Part shown: piece after piece, positions 24,028-32,785 of the stretch
Numbering within the stretch: the first letter of the stretch is position 1
Layout: each line of letters starts with the position of its first letter
From: Euryarchaeota archaeon
Lineage (GTDB): Archaea > Thermoplasmatota > SW-10-69-26 > JACQPN01
Assembly: GCA_016207515.1 (NCBI GenBank)
Contig: JACQPN010000022.1
Span: 1-64,000, forward strand
Direction: 5' to 3'
DNA length: 64,000 nucleotides
Translations under genes and position numbers: made by a program
Notes under the pieces: generated by a model
Told to the model about the DNA's origin: nothing
The model's input: only the letters and a program-made list of their open reading frames with translations
Database searches by the model: none

Positions 24028-24525
24028 TTATCGCGTCGGTGGCCTCTGGCGTCGTGCCATCCATCGTCGAAGCAGGCCCTGGTCGTCTTCGCCGACGATG
24101 AACCCTCGACACTTCTTCGCGCCGCAGCGGCAGCGCACGGGTTCGTCGTCGAAGTCGAAGTTGTAGTCGTACGTGATCTCTTCACCGCGCGCAATGTCTT
24201 GCAGCGCGATTATCCAGATGTGGCCGCGGATCACGTCGCTTTCGCAGTTCGGGTCGCAGCTGTGGTTGGCGAAGCGGGCGATGTTCCGGCGCACCGACCC
24301 GTCGATGTCATGCCGGGCGTTGAGTTCGAAAATGTAGTGCCGGCGCCTTTTGGCCTGTTCTTCCTGCCGGCGAGCGCCCTCAGCCTTCGTGACCCTCTCG
24401 CCCACGTACTCGATCACTCGTTCCCCTTTGCCGATCGGCCTCCCGGCCACGAGGCCTCGCCCGTGGATGCCGGATCTCACGAGGCGGACACTCGCACTAG
24501 CGCGGTTCTTCGTCTTCGCCGGCAT
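24028..24525 (-). CDS. SET-domain protein lysine methyltransferase with post-SET cysteines
   Basis: A 165-aa stand-alone SET domain that would transfer a methyl group from S-adenosylmethionine to lysine. The start of SET reads RLVRSGIHGRGLVA, the cofactor/active-site motif is RFANHSCDPNCESD, followed by GEEITYDYNFDFDD with the catalytic Tyr, and a post-SET zinc motif CRCGAKKCRG. This organisation is best known from eukaryotic histone methyltransferases. The target here is unknown; candidates are archaeal chromatin proteins or ribosomal proteins. The ATG at 24525 lies two bases after the upstream stop, so it is co-translated with the membrane-anchored protein before it. The tail after the post-SET motif (RRWMARRQRPPTR) is basic. 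Confidence 0.93.
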   Translation of the reverse strand: MPAKTKNRASASVRLVRSGIHGRGLVAGRPIGKGERVIEYVGERVTKAEGARRQEEQAKRRRHYIFELNARHDIDGSVRRNIARFANHSCDPNCESDVIRGHIWIIALQDIARGEEITYDYNFDFDDEPVRCRCGAKKCRGFIVGEDDQGLLRRWMARRQRPPTR

Positions 24526-24527
24526 CG

Positions 24528-25328
24528 CTACTCGACACTCATCCCGAAAACGACCGTGGCCTTCCTTTCCTCCGACTCGTCGCCGGGCCGCCAATCGATG
24601 ACGATGAACAGGTGATAGATCCCGGGCTCGACGCGTGTCCCATCGGTCGCCGTCTGGTCCCAGATGGCCGTGAAATCGCCCCACTCCCCGTTATCCACTG
24701 GGATGTACTCGGAGAAGTACACCAGGTTCTCCTCGGAGTAGTTGCACGTCGTCTCGAAGGGGCATTTGTGGACGAGAAGGCTGAAGTTCCCACGCCAATC
24801 GTAGGCAAGGGCGCTACGCGACGAGACGCGCACGTCCTCCCCGGCCGATACGCGCGTCTTTTCAAGGAACAACGTGGAGGCGGGGTCGGGGGCCCCTAGA
24901 TAGTTGACCGTGACGACCTCTTCGACGGGCCCGAAGAGGACGCGGACACCGAAGGAGACGTTCCTGTAAGCTACCTCGTAGTCGCCTGCCACCACGCTCC
25001 AACTCATGACGGCGTTGGCCCTACCCGCGGCAGGCGCCTTGACCGGGACGCTTTCCGAACCGCCGGCCGCGAGTTCGACGCCGTCTCTACTCACGACGAG
25101 GAAGTGCGCCTGCCCGTTCAGGGCACAGTCGGAGGCGTTGTCGACGCGGAAGTTGGCGCCCTTTCCGAAGGCGGACCTCTCCTCCGGCATGACCTTCACG
25201 AGGCCCGGGTCTTTCACGTCGCACGGAAGAAGCGCGATCCCGTACTGGCCCGCCACATACACGGCGGCACCCGCGCCGATGATCACGAGTCCCGCGAGGA
25301 TGGTCGATGTCGCTACCCGGCCTGCCAT
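24528..25328 (-). CDS. Membrane-anchored extracytoplasmic protein, unknown
   Basis: About 266 aa with one N-terminal membrane helix (TSTILAGLVIIGAGAAVYVAG) and an extracellular beta-rich part containing Ig-like stretches and paired cysteines (KCPFETTCNYSE). A C-terminal segment, GIYHLFIVIDWRPGDE, resembles the end of an Ig-like or BsuPI-type domain. No enzyme motif was recognised. The ATG at 25328 was chosen over a TTG four codons upstream. It heads a two-gene operon with the SET-domain methyltransferase, an unexpected pairing of an exported protein with a cytoplasmic modifier. Confidence 0.8.
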   Translation of the reverse strand: MAGRVATSTILAGLVIIGAGAAVYVAGQYGIALLPCDVKDPGLVKVMPEERSAFGKGANFRVDNASDCALNGQAHFLVVSRDGVELAAGGSESVPVKAPAAGRANAVMSWSVVAGDYEVAYRNVSFGVRVLFGPVEEVVTVNYLGAPDPASTLFLEKTRVSAGEDVRVSSRSALAYDWRGNFSLLVHKCPFETTCNYSEENLVYFSEYIPVDNGEWGDFTAIWDQTATDGTRVEPGIYHLFIVIDWRPGDESEERKATVVFGMSVE

Positions 25329-25340
25329 TCGTCGCGACAA

Positions 25341-25733
25341 CGGTCATGCCCCCAAAAAGGGGGCGTGTGCCTGGAACATCGACGACCGCTCGAACCTGCA
25401 CATCGTCTTTCGCAGGAGAATCAAACGCGCCATCGGCAAGACCCTTCAAGCCCACCGGCATTGTTTAATATCGAGTTGGTGAAATATCACCTCAAGTGTT
25501 GTTCATTCCTGGTTGGACGCCGCCGCGGACGCCGCGTCCGTCGCGCCCCGCAGCCTTACATGTTAAGGTTTGTTGCGAAAAGGGGTTGCTGTCATCCACC
25601 GTGCGCCCGCGCTTCCGCAAGCCGATTGCAGGCCGTGTTGCCATCTCCGCATGAGATTCAACGGGGGCCTTACAGGCCGCGCGGCCCGTCGTTTGGTCAC
25701 CCGTTGGCCGGCGGGCCACATCCACGCAGCGGG
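25341..25733. other. Intergenic region, no convincing gene
   Basis: About 390 bases in which no frame looks coding. It contains AT-rich TATA-like stretches (TTTAATATC near 25466; GTTAAGG near 25563) and small inverted repeats: GGTGA/TCACC around AATA near 25480, and GGACGC/GCGTCC near 25527. These may be promoters or operators at the border between the SET operon and the defence-like island. Confidence 0.5.
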
Positions 25734-26228
25734 CTATTTCGTTACCTTCCCCTTCCTGGACGCGCCCATTGCGAGGGCGAACAGGGCGACCAAAACCACG
25801 CCGATCAACAGCGCCACGATAGCCAGCCTCTTACGGTCGTCCGCGATTCGCTTGACGAAATTCGCCGCGTCGTTAATCATGGGCTGGGGATTGAAGCGGT
25901 CAAAGTGAATACCCTCCAATCCGTATAGGAACATCGTAGGTTTCGTGCCGTTCTCGATCAAGGGGACAACGAGCTTCCCTGCCTTGACGGCATACCCAAC
26001 CTCCTGATTAACGGCCGCGGAATCCGTTCCTTCCTTTGTCAAGAGCGCGATGAAAACGTCGCTCCGGTCCAATTCCTCCTGGACCTTTACCGTAACCGGC
26101 GTTCCGGGTTGACGGAAGTATTCGGCCACGAACACGCGAAGCCCGAGGCCTTCGAGCGAAGCATACAGCGCGTGTACGAGGTCGGCATTCGATTCGTCCT
26201 GCTTATGCGAGAGAAACACGTTCACCAT
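25734..26228 (-). CDS. TIR-domain protein with C-terminal transmembrane anchor
   Basis: A 164-aa protein. Residues 1-125 are a TIR domain: the opening MVNVFLSHKQDES matches the first strand and loop, SDVFIALLTKEG the fourth strand region, and the Glu in AAVNQEVGYA (about residue 76) sits where the catalytic Glu of NAD-cleaving TIR domains lies. A single hydrophobic helix (about 135-154, LAIVALLIGVVLVALFALAM) followed by a basic tail anchors it with the TIR domain in the cytoplasm. Prokaryotic TIR proteins commonly act as phage-defence effectors that deplete NAD or make signalling nucleotides. A TATA-like element (26256-26267) lies upstream, and the gene diverges from an operon led by an HTH regulator. 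Confidence 0.88.
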   Translation of the reverse strand: MVNVFLSHKQDESNADLVHALYASLEGLGLRVFVAEYFRQPGTPVTVKVQEELDRSDVFIALLTKEGTDSAAVNQEVGYAVKAGKLVVPLIENGTKPTMFLYGLEGIHFDRFNPQPMINDAANFVKRIADDRKRLAIVALLIGVVLVALFALAMGASRKGKVTK

Positions 26229-26255
26229 GTTATCGGTTATTCCTCGGAGGCCTAA

Positions 26256-26267
26256 CCTAATAAAGCC
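26256..26267 (-). promoter_or_regulatory. TATA box of the TIR gene
   Basis: On the minus strand GGCTTTATTAGG lies about 33 nt before the TIR ATG; a GAGG at about 26240 could serve as a weak ribosome binding site. Confidence 0.5.
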
Positions 26268-26429
26268 GATGCCCCTCGCGCGGCAACGCGCCCCTCTCTG
26301 CACGCATTCGCCATCGATTCGAAACCCCCTTCCGAGCTGTTCCTACGCGGTGAGGCACATCCCAAACAGTTACCATCTGCTCACCGGTTGGCGGTGAAAT
26401 GATACTTTCAGGGCACCTATTACAATAAG

Positions 26430-26438
26430 TTTATACAT
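26430..26438 (+). promoter_or_regulatory. TATA box of the HTH operon
   Basis: TTTATACAT lies 29-30 nt before the GTG at 26463 in an AT-rich stretch (26400-26460) that contrasts with the GC-rich surroundings; leaderless start expected. Confidence 0.6.
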
Positions 26439-26462
26439 GATGAGCTACTATTGCGCGAGTAG

Positions 26463-27014
26463 GTGATTGCGTTGGTTCGATTTGATTCATTATCTCCACA
26501 CGACTTCTTGCCGCGCCAAGGTGGATTTTCGAAGCCTCAAACAGCCGAGAAAACACCCGGTTTTCAGGAGGACTCCAGTGAAAGGATTCAGTTGATTCTT
26601 AATCTCGTCAAAGGGCACCCTGACGGTGTCTCGGCATCCGACATTGCCGACGCGCTCGGCATTGCTTCCAATACTGTGCTGAAAGTACTGCGCGAACTTG
26701 AACGAGAGCGTGAAGTGTACTCACGCACTCACAGCCGCGGACGCTCACAGGTGTGGTACCCGAATGGTCGTCTCATTCACCCGTACCTTGAACTTTTCAA
26801 GGAAATCCGCGGCAAGCCCTATCGAATATCGGTGCAAGAATCTCGGACAGGACCACTTGTCCAAGTCCAAGAGCGGTCGTTCTCGCTCCTGCATGGGGAG
26901 CGTGTGGAGGGCGCGATCTTCGTCGAATACGAAGCACTCGACCAACTCATTGACGGTCTCAACGAGATGAAAACACGATACGAGTCCCATGAGCGCTTGA
27001 AGGTGAAACAATGA
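26463..27014 (+). CDS. Winged helix-turn-helix transcriptional regulator
   Basis: A 183-aa protein. Residues 40-100 form a MarR/IclR-like winged HTH (RIQLILNLVKGHPDGVSASD, DALGIASNTVLKVLREL, then the wing REVYSRTHSRGRSQVWYP). The C-terminal 80 residues are a separate alpha/beta region with no recognised ligand motif. The GTG at 26463 is fixed by the TATA box. The gene overlaps the next one as ATGA, so the regulator is co-translated with the protein it accompanies, a common layout for autoregulated accessory or defence operons. It could also control the divergent TIR gene. Confidence 0.85.
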   Translation: MIALVRFDSLSPHDFLPRQGGFSKPQTAEKTPGFQEDSSERIQLILNLVKGHPDGVSASDIADALGIASNTVLKVLRELEREREVYSRTHSRGRSQVWYPNGRLIHPYLELFKEIRGKPYRISVQESRTGPLVQVQERSFSLLHGERVEGAIFVEYEALDQLIDGLNEMKTRYESHERLKVKQ

Positions 27015-28330
27015 TGATAAGAACCCTCGAAGTCAAGGAAGTCGTCGGAGAAAGTCTCGTCGGCAGCGCCCGGGTCGGTGCGCGCCACCCCCCCGTCGAA
27101 ATCGGAAAGATGGCCCCGATGTTTCGCAAGAGCGAAGAGCCAGACGGCCTCGTTCGGGCCTCCTTCCTCGACCCGACCGTCCCCATTGAGATCAACCTGC
27201 TGCACTGGCCCTTGATCCGAAGAGCCCTCCAGAGGCTCGCCGTCCAGGCTCCGACACACGCGGATTGGCTCAACCCGAGCGATCTGATCCGTGGACGCCC
27301 GGCGATTGGATACGTTCCCCCCGACGCCCTCACCGAGGTGTATCCCGCGGGCATCAAGGCGCTAACAACCAGCGGCCCGGTTGGTCGGCAGATCAGTGCT
27401 CTACGAGCGGGCCATCCCGACGCAAATTTTTGGGCTGCCGTGGCCGACACGGGACTGTACGTCCCCTGGTTACAAGAACTCCGGGCCTTCGTCGATGCGA
27501 TGGGCGCAAGTCTCCTTGCCCCCCCAGTGCCGGTTGTGCAAGGCGATCTGGCTACGAGCCCAGATGGCCAGTACGCCGTCAATCTTGCCGCGGCCAACTA
27601 CTGGCGCGAAATGGTCACACAAGACGCGGGAGGCGCGCCGACCCTCATAGAGGCGTACCTTCGCCAGCGTCAAATCGGCCTCCTGTACGCCCTGCCCGTG
27701 CACCCTACCGCCTTCCGAAACAAGGTGCTCCTGGAAAAGACCCTGCGCTATCTCGATATGGCTCTTGCCTCAGGAGATAATCCCTATTGGGGCGTTCACC
27801 TCCATCTTTTCGACATGGGACTCGCCTCCCGCCAAGGGCGCCCGGCAGCAGTAAAGGAGTTTGTTCGAGAGGTGGCGCGGATCGCGACAAATGCAAACGT
27901 CCTAACCTGGGTGAGCGACGCCGGCGCCGTGGGTCCGGCCCTTCTCGACCTTGGAGTGTCGTTCACTTCCTACCATAGCGGAATGACGCCCGGCCGCGTC
28001 TACGGTGACGGTGGAGGCCCGGGCGAGAAGGAACTTCAATACGGCAAGATAATCGAGCTTTGGAAGTACAACCTCTGTGACCGAGCCTATGTTGAATCCA
28101 GGAACTGGACGCTCGAAGATACGGGTTTGTTCAATAGCGTGGTCCCAATGTCGCTCCGTAACACGACGCCCCCCAAGTGGCGAATCGGGTTTTCGCGGCC
28201 ACACAACACAGCGGTCGCGGAAAAAATCAACCAGCTACGGGAACAAGAGCTGCGGAAGGGCAACGTCGCGCCGGGACGATCTCACATTGGGAAGTCCAAT
28301 GACGATCGGATTGCCCCTTGGGCCGCGTAG
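27011..28330 (+). CDS. Unknown protein, possible TIM-barrel enzyme
   Basis: A 439-aa soluble protein whose start overlaps the regulator's stop codon. Alternating strand/helix pattern and loops with conserved-type polar residues (GVHLHLFDMGLASRQG, LTWVSDAGAVGPALLDLG, SFTSYHSGMTPGR) suggest a TIM barrel. The order of segments is reminiscent of tRNA-guanine transglycosylase-like DNA-modification proteins such as DpdA, but I could not find their defining residues and do not assign it. The C-terminal 40 residues are charged and possibly extended. It is the largest member of a four-gene operon facing a TIR gene and would be the catalytic component if the operon is a defence system. Confidence 0.8.
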   Translation: MMIRTLEVKEVVGESLVGSARVGARHPPVEIGKMAPMFRKSEEPDGLVRASFLDPTVPIEINLLHWPLIRRALQRLAVQAPTHADWLNPSDLIRGRPAIGYVPPDALTEVYPAGIKALTTSGPVGRQISALRAGHPDANFWAAVADTGLYVPWLQELRAFVDAMGASLLAPPVPVVQGDLATSPDGQYAVNLAAANYWREMVTQDAGGAPTLIEAYLRQRQIGLLYALPVHPTAFRNKVLLEKTLRYLDMALASGDNPYWGVHLHLFDMGLASRQGRPAAVKEFVREVARIATNANVLTWVSDAGAVGPALLDLGVSFTSYHSGMTPGRVYGDGGGPGEKELQYGKIIELWKYNLCDRAYVESRNWTLEDTGLFNSVVPMSLRNTTPPKWRIGFSRPHNTAVAEKINQLREQELRKGNVAPGRSHIGKSNDDRIAPWAA

Positions 28331-28345
28331 GCTCGGTGAGCGCCG

Positions 28346-28873
28346 GTGGCCGTTACTTTGTTCGAAGCCTTGACGGTGGCGGCTGCCGTCATTACCGTGG
28401 TCGGTGTAGTCTTCGGACAGGATTTGATGGGACGTAGTTGGCGTTTCCTGAATCGGACACGCCCGCTGCTTCAAGTCTCCATCTTGCCAGAACCGGACGG
28501 TTCGTGGATCGTTCGGGCCGTCGTGAGCATTCCCCTGGGCAAACCCCCGCTGCAACTCTACACCATCAGGGGCACGATTGAACCAACGGACAAGGCGAGC
28601 GGATTCATCCGGCGGCCGGTTCTACTTGAGAATGGACCGGGACCGACCCCCGTGGTTGTAGAACAATACCAGTACGCGGTTAGGCATCTGCCGCTGCCGC
28701 CGCGCGGGAAACCATACAATATGACTATTAACCTTGTAGCCGTCGGCGTGAATCTAACGCACAGTTACGAAATCATCCACGACGGCGGCTGGAGGCGGAG
28801 GAAGAACTGGTTTGCCCAACAGGTTCAAGATTGGCGGGCGCGGCGATTCTTCAAACGTGCCCGCATCGTGTAG
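28346..28873 (+). CDS. Membrane-anchored protein, unknown
   Basis: A 175-aa protein starting with GTG 15 bases after the previous stop. One N-terminal membrane helix (TLFEALTVAAAVITVVGVVF) is followed by a beta-rich domain (PLLQVSILPEPDGSWIVRAV, YNMTINLVAVGVNLTHSYEI) and a very basic C-terminus (GGWRRRKNWFAQQ, RRFFKRARIV). If the helix is the first membrane crossing, the basic tail probably stays in the cytoplasm. No family was recognised. It is third in the HTH-led operon. Confidence 0.75.
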   Translation: MAVTLFEALTVAAAVITVVGVVFGQDLMGRSWRFLNRTRPLLQVSILPEPDGSWIVRAVVSIPLGKPPLQLYTIRGTIEPTDKASGFIRRPVLLENGPGPTPVVVEQYQYAVRHLPLPPRGKPYNMTINLVAVGVNLTHSYEIIHDGGWRRRKNWFAQQVQDWRARRFFKRARIV

Positions 28874-28998
28874 GCTGGAGCGCCGGCTCGTTTCAGTGCG
28901 CGGCCCGCGGCCCCACGCGGTTAGCGGTGCAAGTCCTCCTTTGCATACGAACCTGCCGGCGGCAACAGGGTTAAGTCGGGAGACGGAAGTAACAACGC

Positions 28999-29490
28999 GT
29001 GGCCAAGCAACTTCCTGGCGTCCACCGAACCTATGAATTCTATTCGATGAGAACACAGCCGGACAAACTGACGAAAGTCCCAGACAGTGATCTCTTTCTC
29101 CCGGGTGAGGCAGAGTGGACATACGAGGTAACGCATTTCAAGAGGACTCGCCTAAATGGATTGGCGAAAGACGAGGATACGGGAGTCGCATCGAAGGTGC
29201 AAGCAATCCTTGACCACCGTTTTAGGTTGCTTGAAGTATCGACGGATGGCGATCTCGAACCATTCTGGGCCATGCTTGACCTATACGAAGACTGCAAAAT
29301 GATTCTCCAGAACTTCCCCCCCTTCAAACCGACGGGGCCGCTTGACGGAATCATGCAGGCCACTGTTAGCGACATGGATCAAACCCTTGGGTATCTGCAC
29401 CGCGCCAAACAAAAGGGAATTCTTCGTTTGGATCTCACGGGGCCTTCGATGCCTCCAGAGTTGGAGAAACCACGACTTCGCGTTGGGTAG
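28999..29490 (+). CDS. Unknown small soluble protein
   Basis: A 163-aa protein from GTG 28999, 125 bases after the previous gene on the same strand. It is helical and acidic-basic, with no cysteine or catalytic motif recognised. It could be the fourth gene of the HTH-led operon or have its own promoter. It converges tail to tail with the large restriction-methylation gene, leaving a seven-base gap. The GC content of this gene (AT-rich third positions) is lower than the window average, supporting foreign origin. Confidence 0.7.
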   Translation: MAKQLPGVHRTYEFYSMRTQPDKLTKVPDSDLFLPGEAEWTYEVTHFKRTRLNGLAKDEDTGVASKVQAILDHRFRLLEVSTDGDLEPFWAMLDLYEDCKMILQNFPPFKPTGPLDGIMQATVSDMDQTLGYLHRAKQKGILRLDLTGPSMPPELEKPRLRVG

Positions 29491-29497
29491 ATTTTGC

Positions 29498-32400
29498 TTA
29501 TTCGGCCGCGCCAGAATCGCTACCGACCGCGGACACAATAATTGCCGTCTTTCTCTCTGGCGGCCGAGGTCGCTCAATCGGGAACAAATCTTGCATCGCT
29601 TGATGGTATCCAACGAGGCCCAACTGGCCCTGGATATGTGCCTTGTCTTGGGGATTGAGCCCAAAGAGCGACTGGATTGCCCGCTCGATGGCATAGTCGT
29701 CAGCGAGACGATGGGTAGCCATGATCTTATCCACATTCTCAAGTATCTGAGCGTATGCTTTCCGCCCGGCCGCCGTATGAAGCGGACGGAGTGGAATCGG
29801 GAGGCTCCGTATCTTGTCATGAGTGAGCTTTGCGAATGCCTGGGCGGCGTCCAATTCACCGAAGCGTTTGAAAACGTAATATTGGAACGTGCGCGAATTC
29901 AGGAGCGCAAGAAGGAACCGGTGATCGAGGTCTTTTGGCGCGTCGGCAGGCAATTTGGTGGGATCCATCCACGCTCCGGGGGGCCGGTCCCTTGTAATGG
30001 CGCGCGTCACCTCGTCGCTCGTCCGACGGAAGCGGTAGACGTACACGCTCTGTGGACAGTACGCGCCCGTGCCATCCAACGCAACCGTGAGACCAACACC
30101 CGCCTGGCGAATGAGCACCTTCTCCCCATCATAGAGTTCGGGCGGCTTGTACGCGATCCCCTCGAAACCAAGCGTGATTCCTCGATAGGCCAGTGGCCTA
30201 TAGCGGCCCTTGAAAGAGTCGCCATCCACGAACGGCTGGTCTCCAGAAAGCGCGGGTTCGTGGATGAGGTGATCTTGAGCAAGTGCCTGGGTCATCACGT
30301 ACTTGTGGTCGCAATGTTTGCATTTTTTCTCCTTGAATTTCCCGCCACGCTCTTGCCCGGGTGGAGCATCCCATTTTGCGCAGTTCGGGCAGCGAATCAC
30401 ATGGCCATCCTTCCCGAGTTCCACGCCGCGGCCCGAATCGCAAACCGCGCCAAGGGGCAGGGACTCTCCCTCCATTTTCGCCATAATGGCGTCATCGTCT
30501 ACGTACCGGAATAGCTCCACTTCGCCTGTGGCGCGACATCGAGATTGTGGTACGGCAAACGCGTAGGATTCTTCCATTAGAGCGAGGTTGGTTTCGCCTC
30601 TGACGGCCCTTCGACGATCCTCTTCTACGAGGACCATGCTCCGAAAACCCGAAGTGTCGTTCGGTTGTTCCAACGAGGCTTGCAGTACGGTAGTGTTAAA
30701 TCGGATCGCTGGCCCGAACCAATCCGCACCAAGATTGTGATACCTATTGATGGTCGTGTTTTCGAGGAGGTATTTCCTAACGGCAGTATGCTCACGGAGT
30801 AGGAGCGTATGTGGTAGGACGTAGGCGAGTACGCCGCCGGGACGCAGGTACTTCAAAGCCGTGAGAATGAAGAGCTCGTACGAATCCAGTGCCTCGGCGT
30901 CGATGGTGGGGTAGATGGACTTGACATAGCTTCGCGACTCGGGACGTACCTCGGCCCCCCATGGCGGGTTACCAATGACCAAGTCGAACTTCGGGAATCC
31001 GTCGGTCGCTTTCGGGATCCCGGGGAATTGGAGAATGTCGGCCAATGCATCTCGAGCCAAGAAATTCTTCTCCAATCCTTCAAGGCGCGTGTTTTTGCGG
31101 GCAGAGCCGAGCCACAGAGAAAGTTTTGCGACCTCAACGCTTTCAGGGAGAATGTCGTTTCCGTGGATGCACGCGCGCAATGCGTCTGCCTCAATTCCAT
31201 GATAGTCAGCGAGAGTCACTTGCCCGCCGCGGAGGCTGTCAAGCTTCGCGACAACCCGGTTGATTTCTCGCAGAATGGTTCGATAGCTTGAAACCAGGAA
31301 CGCCCCAGACCCGCAGGAAATGTCCGCCACGCGGATTGCAAGTATTCGTTGGAGGTATGACCGGAAAAACGCCTCTTGTTGCGTCTTCGTCGGCTGTGCG
31401 GGGGCTTGAGTTCCCCATACCGCCCTCATAGTCTCAGAGGCAAGATCGGTAAAAATCGTCTCAAACGCTTTTTGCGCGAGGAAATTCGTAAGGCCTTCCC
31501 TGGTGTAATAAAGGCCGAATTTTTCCCTTGTCAGCGCCGCTTCGACAGTCGCGGCGGTCGTTGAGGACTTGTGTACTGCTTCCAAGTCGCCGACGCTTTC
31601 CTCGAAGATTCGTCCCAGAAGGTGCTCGTTGAAGTCCGTGTAGAAATCGAATTTTCTGAAACCAAATATACCATGTACTTTTTCATCCCCCACCTTATAG
31701 TCCTTGAGGAAGAGGCCGTCTGGAATTCGAACGCCATCGAGGATGGCGTGAGCTTGGAACAGTCCGCCGTTATATCCATACACTCGGGTGGCTGACGTCG
31801 CCGCCGTCCCGACGTCGATGGCCCGGAAGAGATCCTTGACATCCTCGTAGATTCTGTCACTCGAAACACTTGGGCGCGAGGCTGCTGATTCAATGACTCT
31901 GCCGAGGAGTCCGTGGGGCAGCAGTTCCGCCGGGTGGTCCGAGAAGAAGCAGGTCATGAGCCCCCTGTGGATCAACTGCTGGCTCGCTTTGACGAGGTCA
32001 ATACGGCCTTGTTCGGTGTGCGCCAATTCCGGTTTAGCCCGCGAGAGCGCGGAATAGGAATCCCTAACGATCTGCCGGTAATAGGCGTAGAACTCGTCGG
32101 TCAGACGTAGCCGGGCAGAAAGGCTGTTTTGGAGCAGGTTCTCGAGCTGGGAAGGCTCTGGGTACCCGATGAGATGGTCGCGGTGGAGAAGGTAGTACAT
32201 TTGCCAAAAATGGTCGGTCAGAGTGCCGTTCGCGACGAAGTCGGGAATCCACCAGCGTTCGAAGTGATCTATGGCGCTGTGGTGGTAGACGCGCACTTCT
32301 TTCATGTTGGAGACGAGGACCCACTTTACGTGGAGTCCGTTTCGGACCGCGTATTCGAACGCCTGTTCGACGGGGCTCTTGAGCCTCCCAGGATCGACTT

Positions 32401-32785
32401 TATCAAGATCAACGGAAGGCCCTTTCAATTCACCAACGGCAAGGCGGATGTCATCTTTCACGGACCCGTCGGCGTCAATCTGAAATTGCCCCAAGAGGAA
32501 GTCCGGAAACATGTCGGCGCCGGTGGCTTTGGTTTTCGGTAGGATCTGGAATCGATTCTGTTTGCCCGGGGGCTGAGCATAGCCAAGGATGTCCACGAAG
32601 AACAGTTGGTTGAAGGCCTGCTCCAAATTACTTTCGTTGAGATCGGCTCCACTGGCGATCATCGATGTCCAGGAAGAAAGGCGCTGCACGACGGGGTCGT
32701 TGCCTCCAGGAAGCGACTTTGGGAACTGGGCGAGATATGCGGAAAGGAGTTCCTTGCGGAAGAGTGGGTATCGTTCCATTTTCAT
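29498..32785 (-). CDS. Type IIG-like restriction-modification enzyme (Eco57I family DNA methyltransferase/endonuclease)
   Basis: A 1095-aa single-chain enzyme. The N-terminal third has a PD-(D/E)xK nuclease-like stretch (FPDFLLGQFQID, then DDIRLAVGELKGP, about residues 70-110). The central part is a gamma-class N6-adenine methyltransferase: SAM motif DISCGSGAFLVSSYR (about residue 500) and catalytic motif FDLVIGNPPWGAEV (about 605). Next comes a zinc-ribbon insert, CPNCAKWDA...CKHCDHKY (about 790-830), and a C-terminal region that would recognise the target site. It would cut unmethylated foreign DNA and protect its own. ATG 32785 or 32779 are both possible. It neighbours the TIR/HTH operon and a transposase, a typical defence-island position. 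Site specificity cannot be read. Confidence 0.9.
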   Translation of the reverse strand: MKMERYPLFRKELLSAYLAQFPKSLPGGNDPVVQRLSSWTSMIASGADLNESNLEQAFNQLFFVDILGYAQPPGKQNRFQILPKTKATGADMFPDFLLGQFQIDADGSVKDDIRLAVGELKGPSVDLDKVDPGRLKSPVEQAFEYAVRNGLHVKWVLVSNMKEVRVYHHSAIDHFERWWIPDFVANGTLTDHFWQMYYLLHRDHLIGYPEPSQLENLLQNSLSARLRLTDEFYAYYRQIVRDSYSALSRAKPELAHTEQGRIDLVKASQQLIHRGLMTCFFSDHPAELLPHGLLGRVIESAASRPSVSSDRIYEDVKDLFRAIDVGTAATSATRVYGYNGGLFQAHAILDGVRIPDGLFLKDYKVGDEKVHGIFGFRKFDFYTDFNEHLLGRIFEESVGDLEAVHKSSTTAATVEAALTREKFGLYYTREGLTNFLAQKAFETIFTDLASETMRAVWGTQAPAQPTKTQQEAFFRSYLQRILAIRVADISCGSGAFLVSSYRTILREINRVVAKLDSLRGGQVTLADYHGIEADALRACIHGNDILPESVEVAKLSLWLGSARKNTRLEGLEKNFLARDALADILQFPGIPKATDGFPKFDLVIGNPPWGAEVRPESRSYVKSIYPTIDAEALDSYELFILTALKYLRPGGVLAYVLPHTLLLREHTAVRKYLLENTTINRYHNLGADWFGPAIRFNTTVLQASLEQPNDTSGFRSMVLVEEDRRRAVRGETNLALMEESYAFAVPQSRCRATGEVELFRYVDDDAIMAKMEGESLPLGAVCDSGRGVELGKDGHVIRCPNCAKWDAPPGQERGGKFKEKKCKHCDHKYVMTQALAQDHLIHEPALSGDQPFVDGDSFKGRYRPLAYRGITLGFEGIAYKPPELYDGEKVLIRQAGVGLTVALDGTGAYCPQSVYVYRFRRTSDEVTRAITRDRPPGAWMDPTKLPADAPKDLDHRFLLALLNSRTFQYYVFKRFGELDAAQAFAKLTHDKIRSLPIPLRPLHTAAGRKAYAQILENVDKIMATHRLADDYAIERAIQSLFGLNPQDKAHIQGQLGLVGYHQAMQDLFPIERPRPPERKTAIIVSAVGSDSGAAE

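Noticed and set aside
27011-28330. DpdA / tRNA-guanine transglycosylase assignment
   Set aside because: Only a vague barrel-like pattern is seen; the catalytic Asp motifs and zinc site could not be identified.
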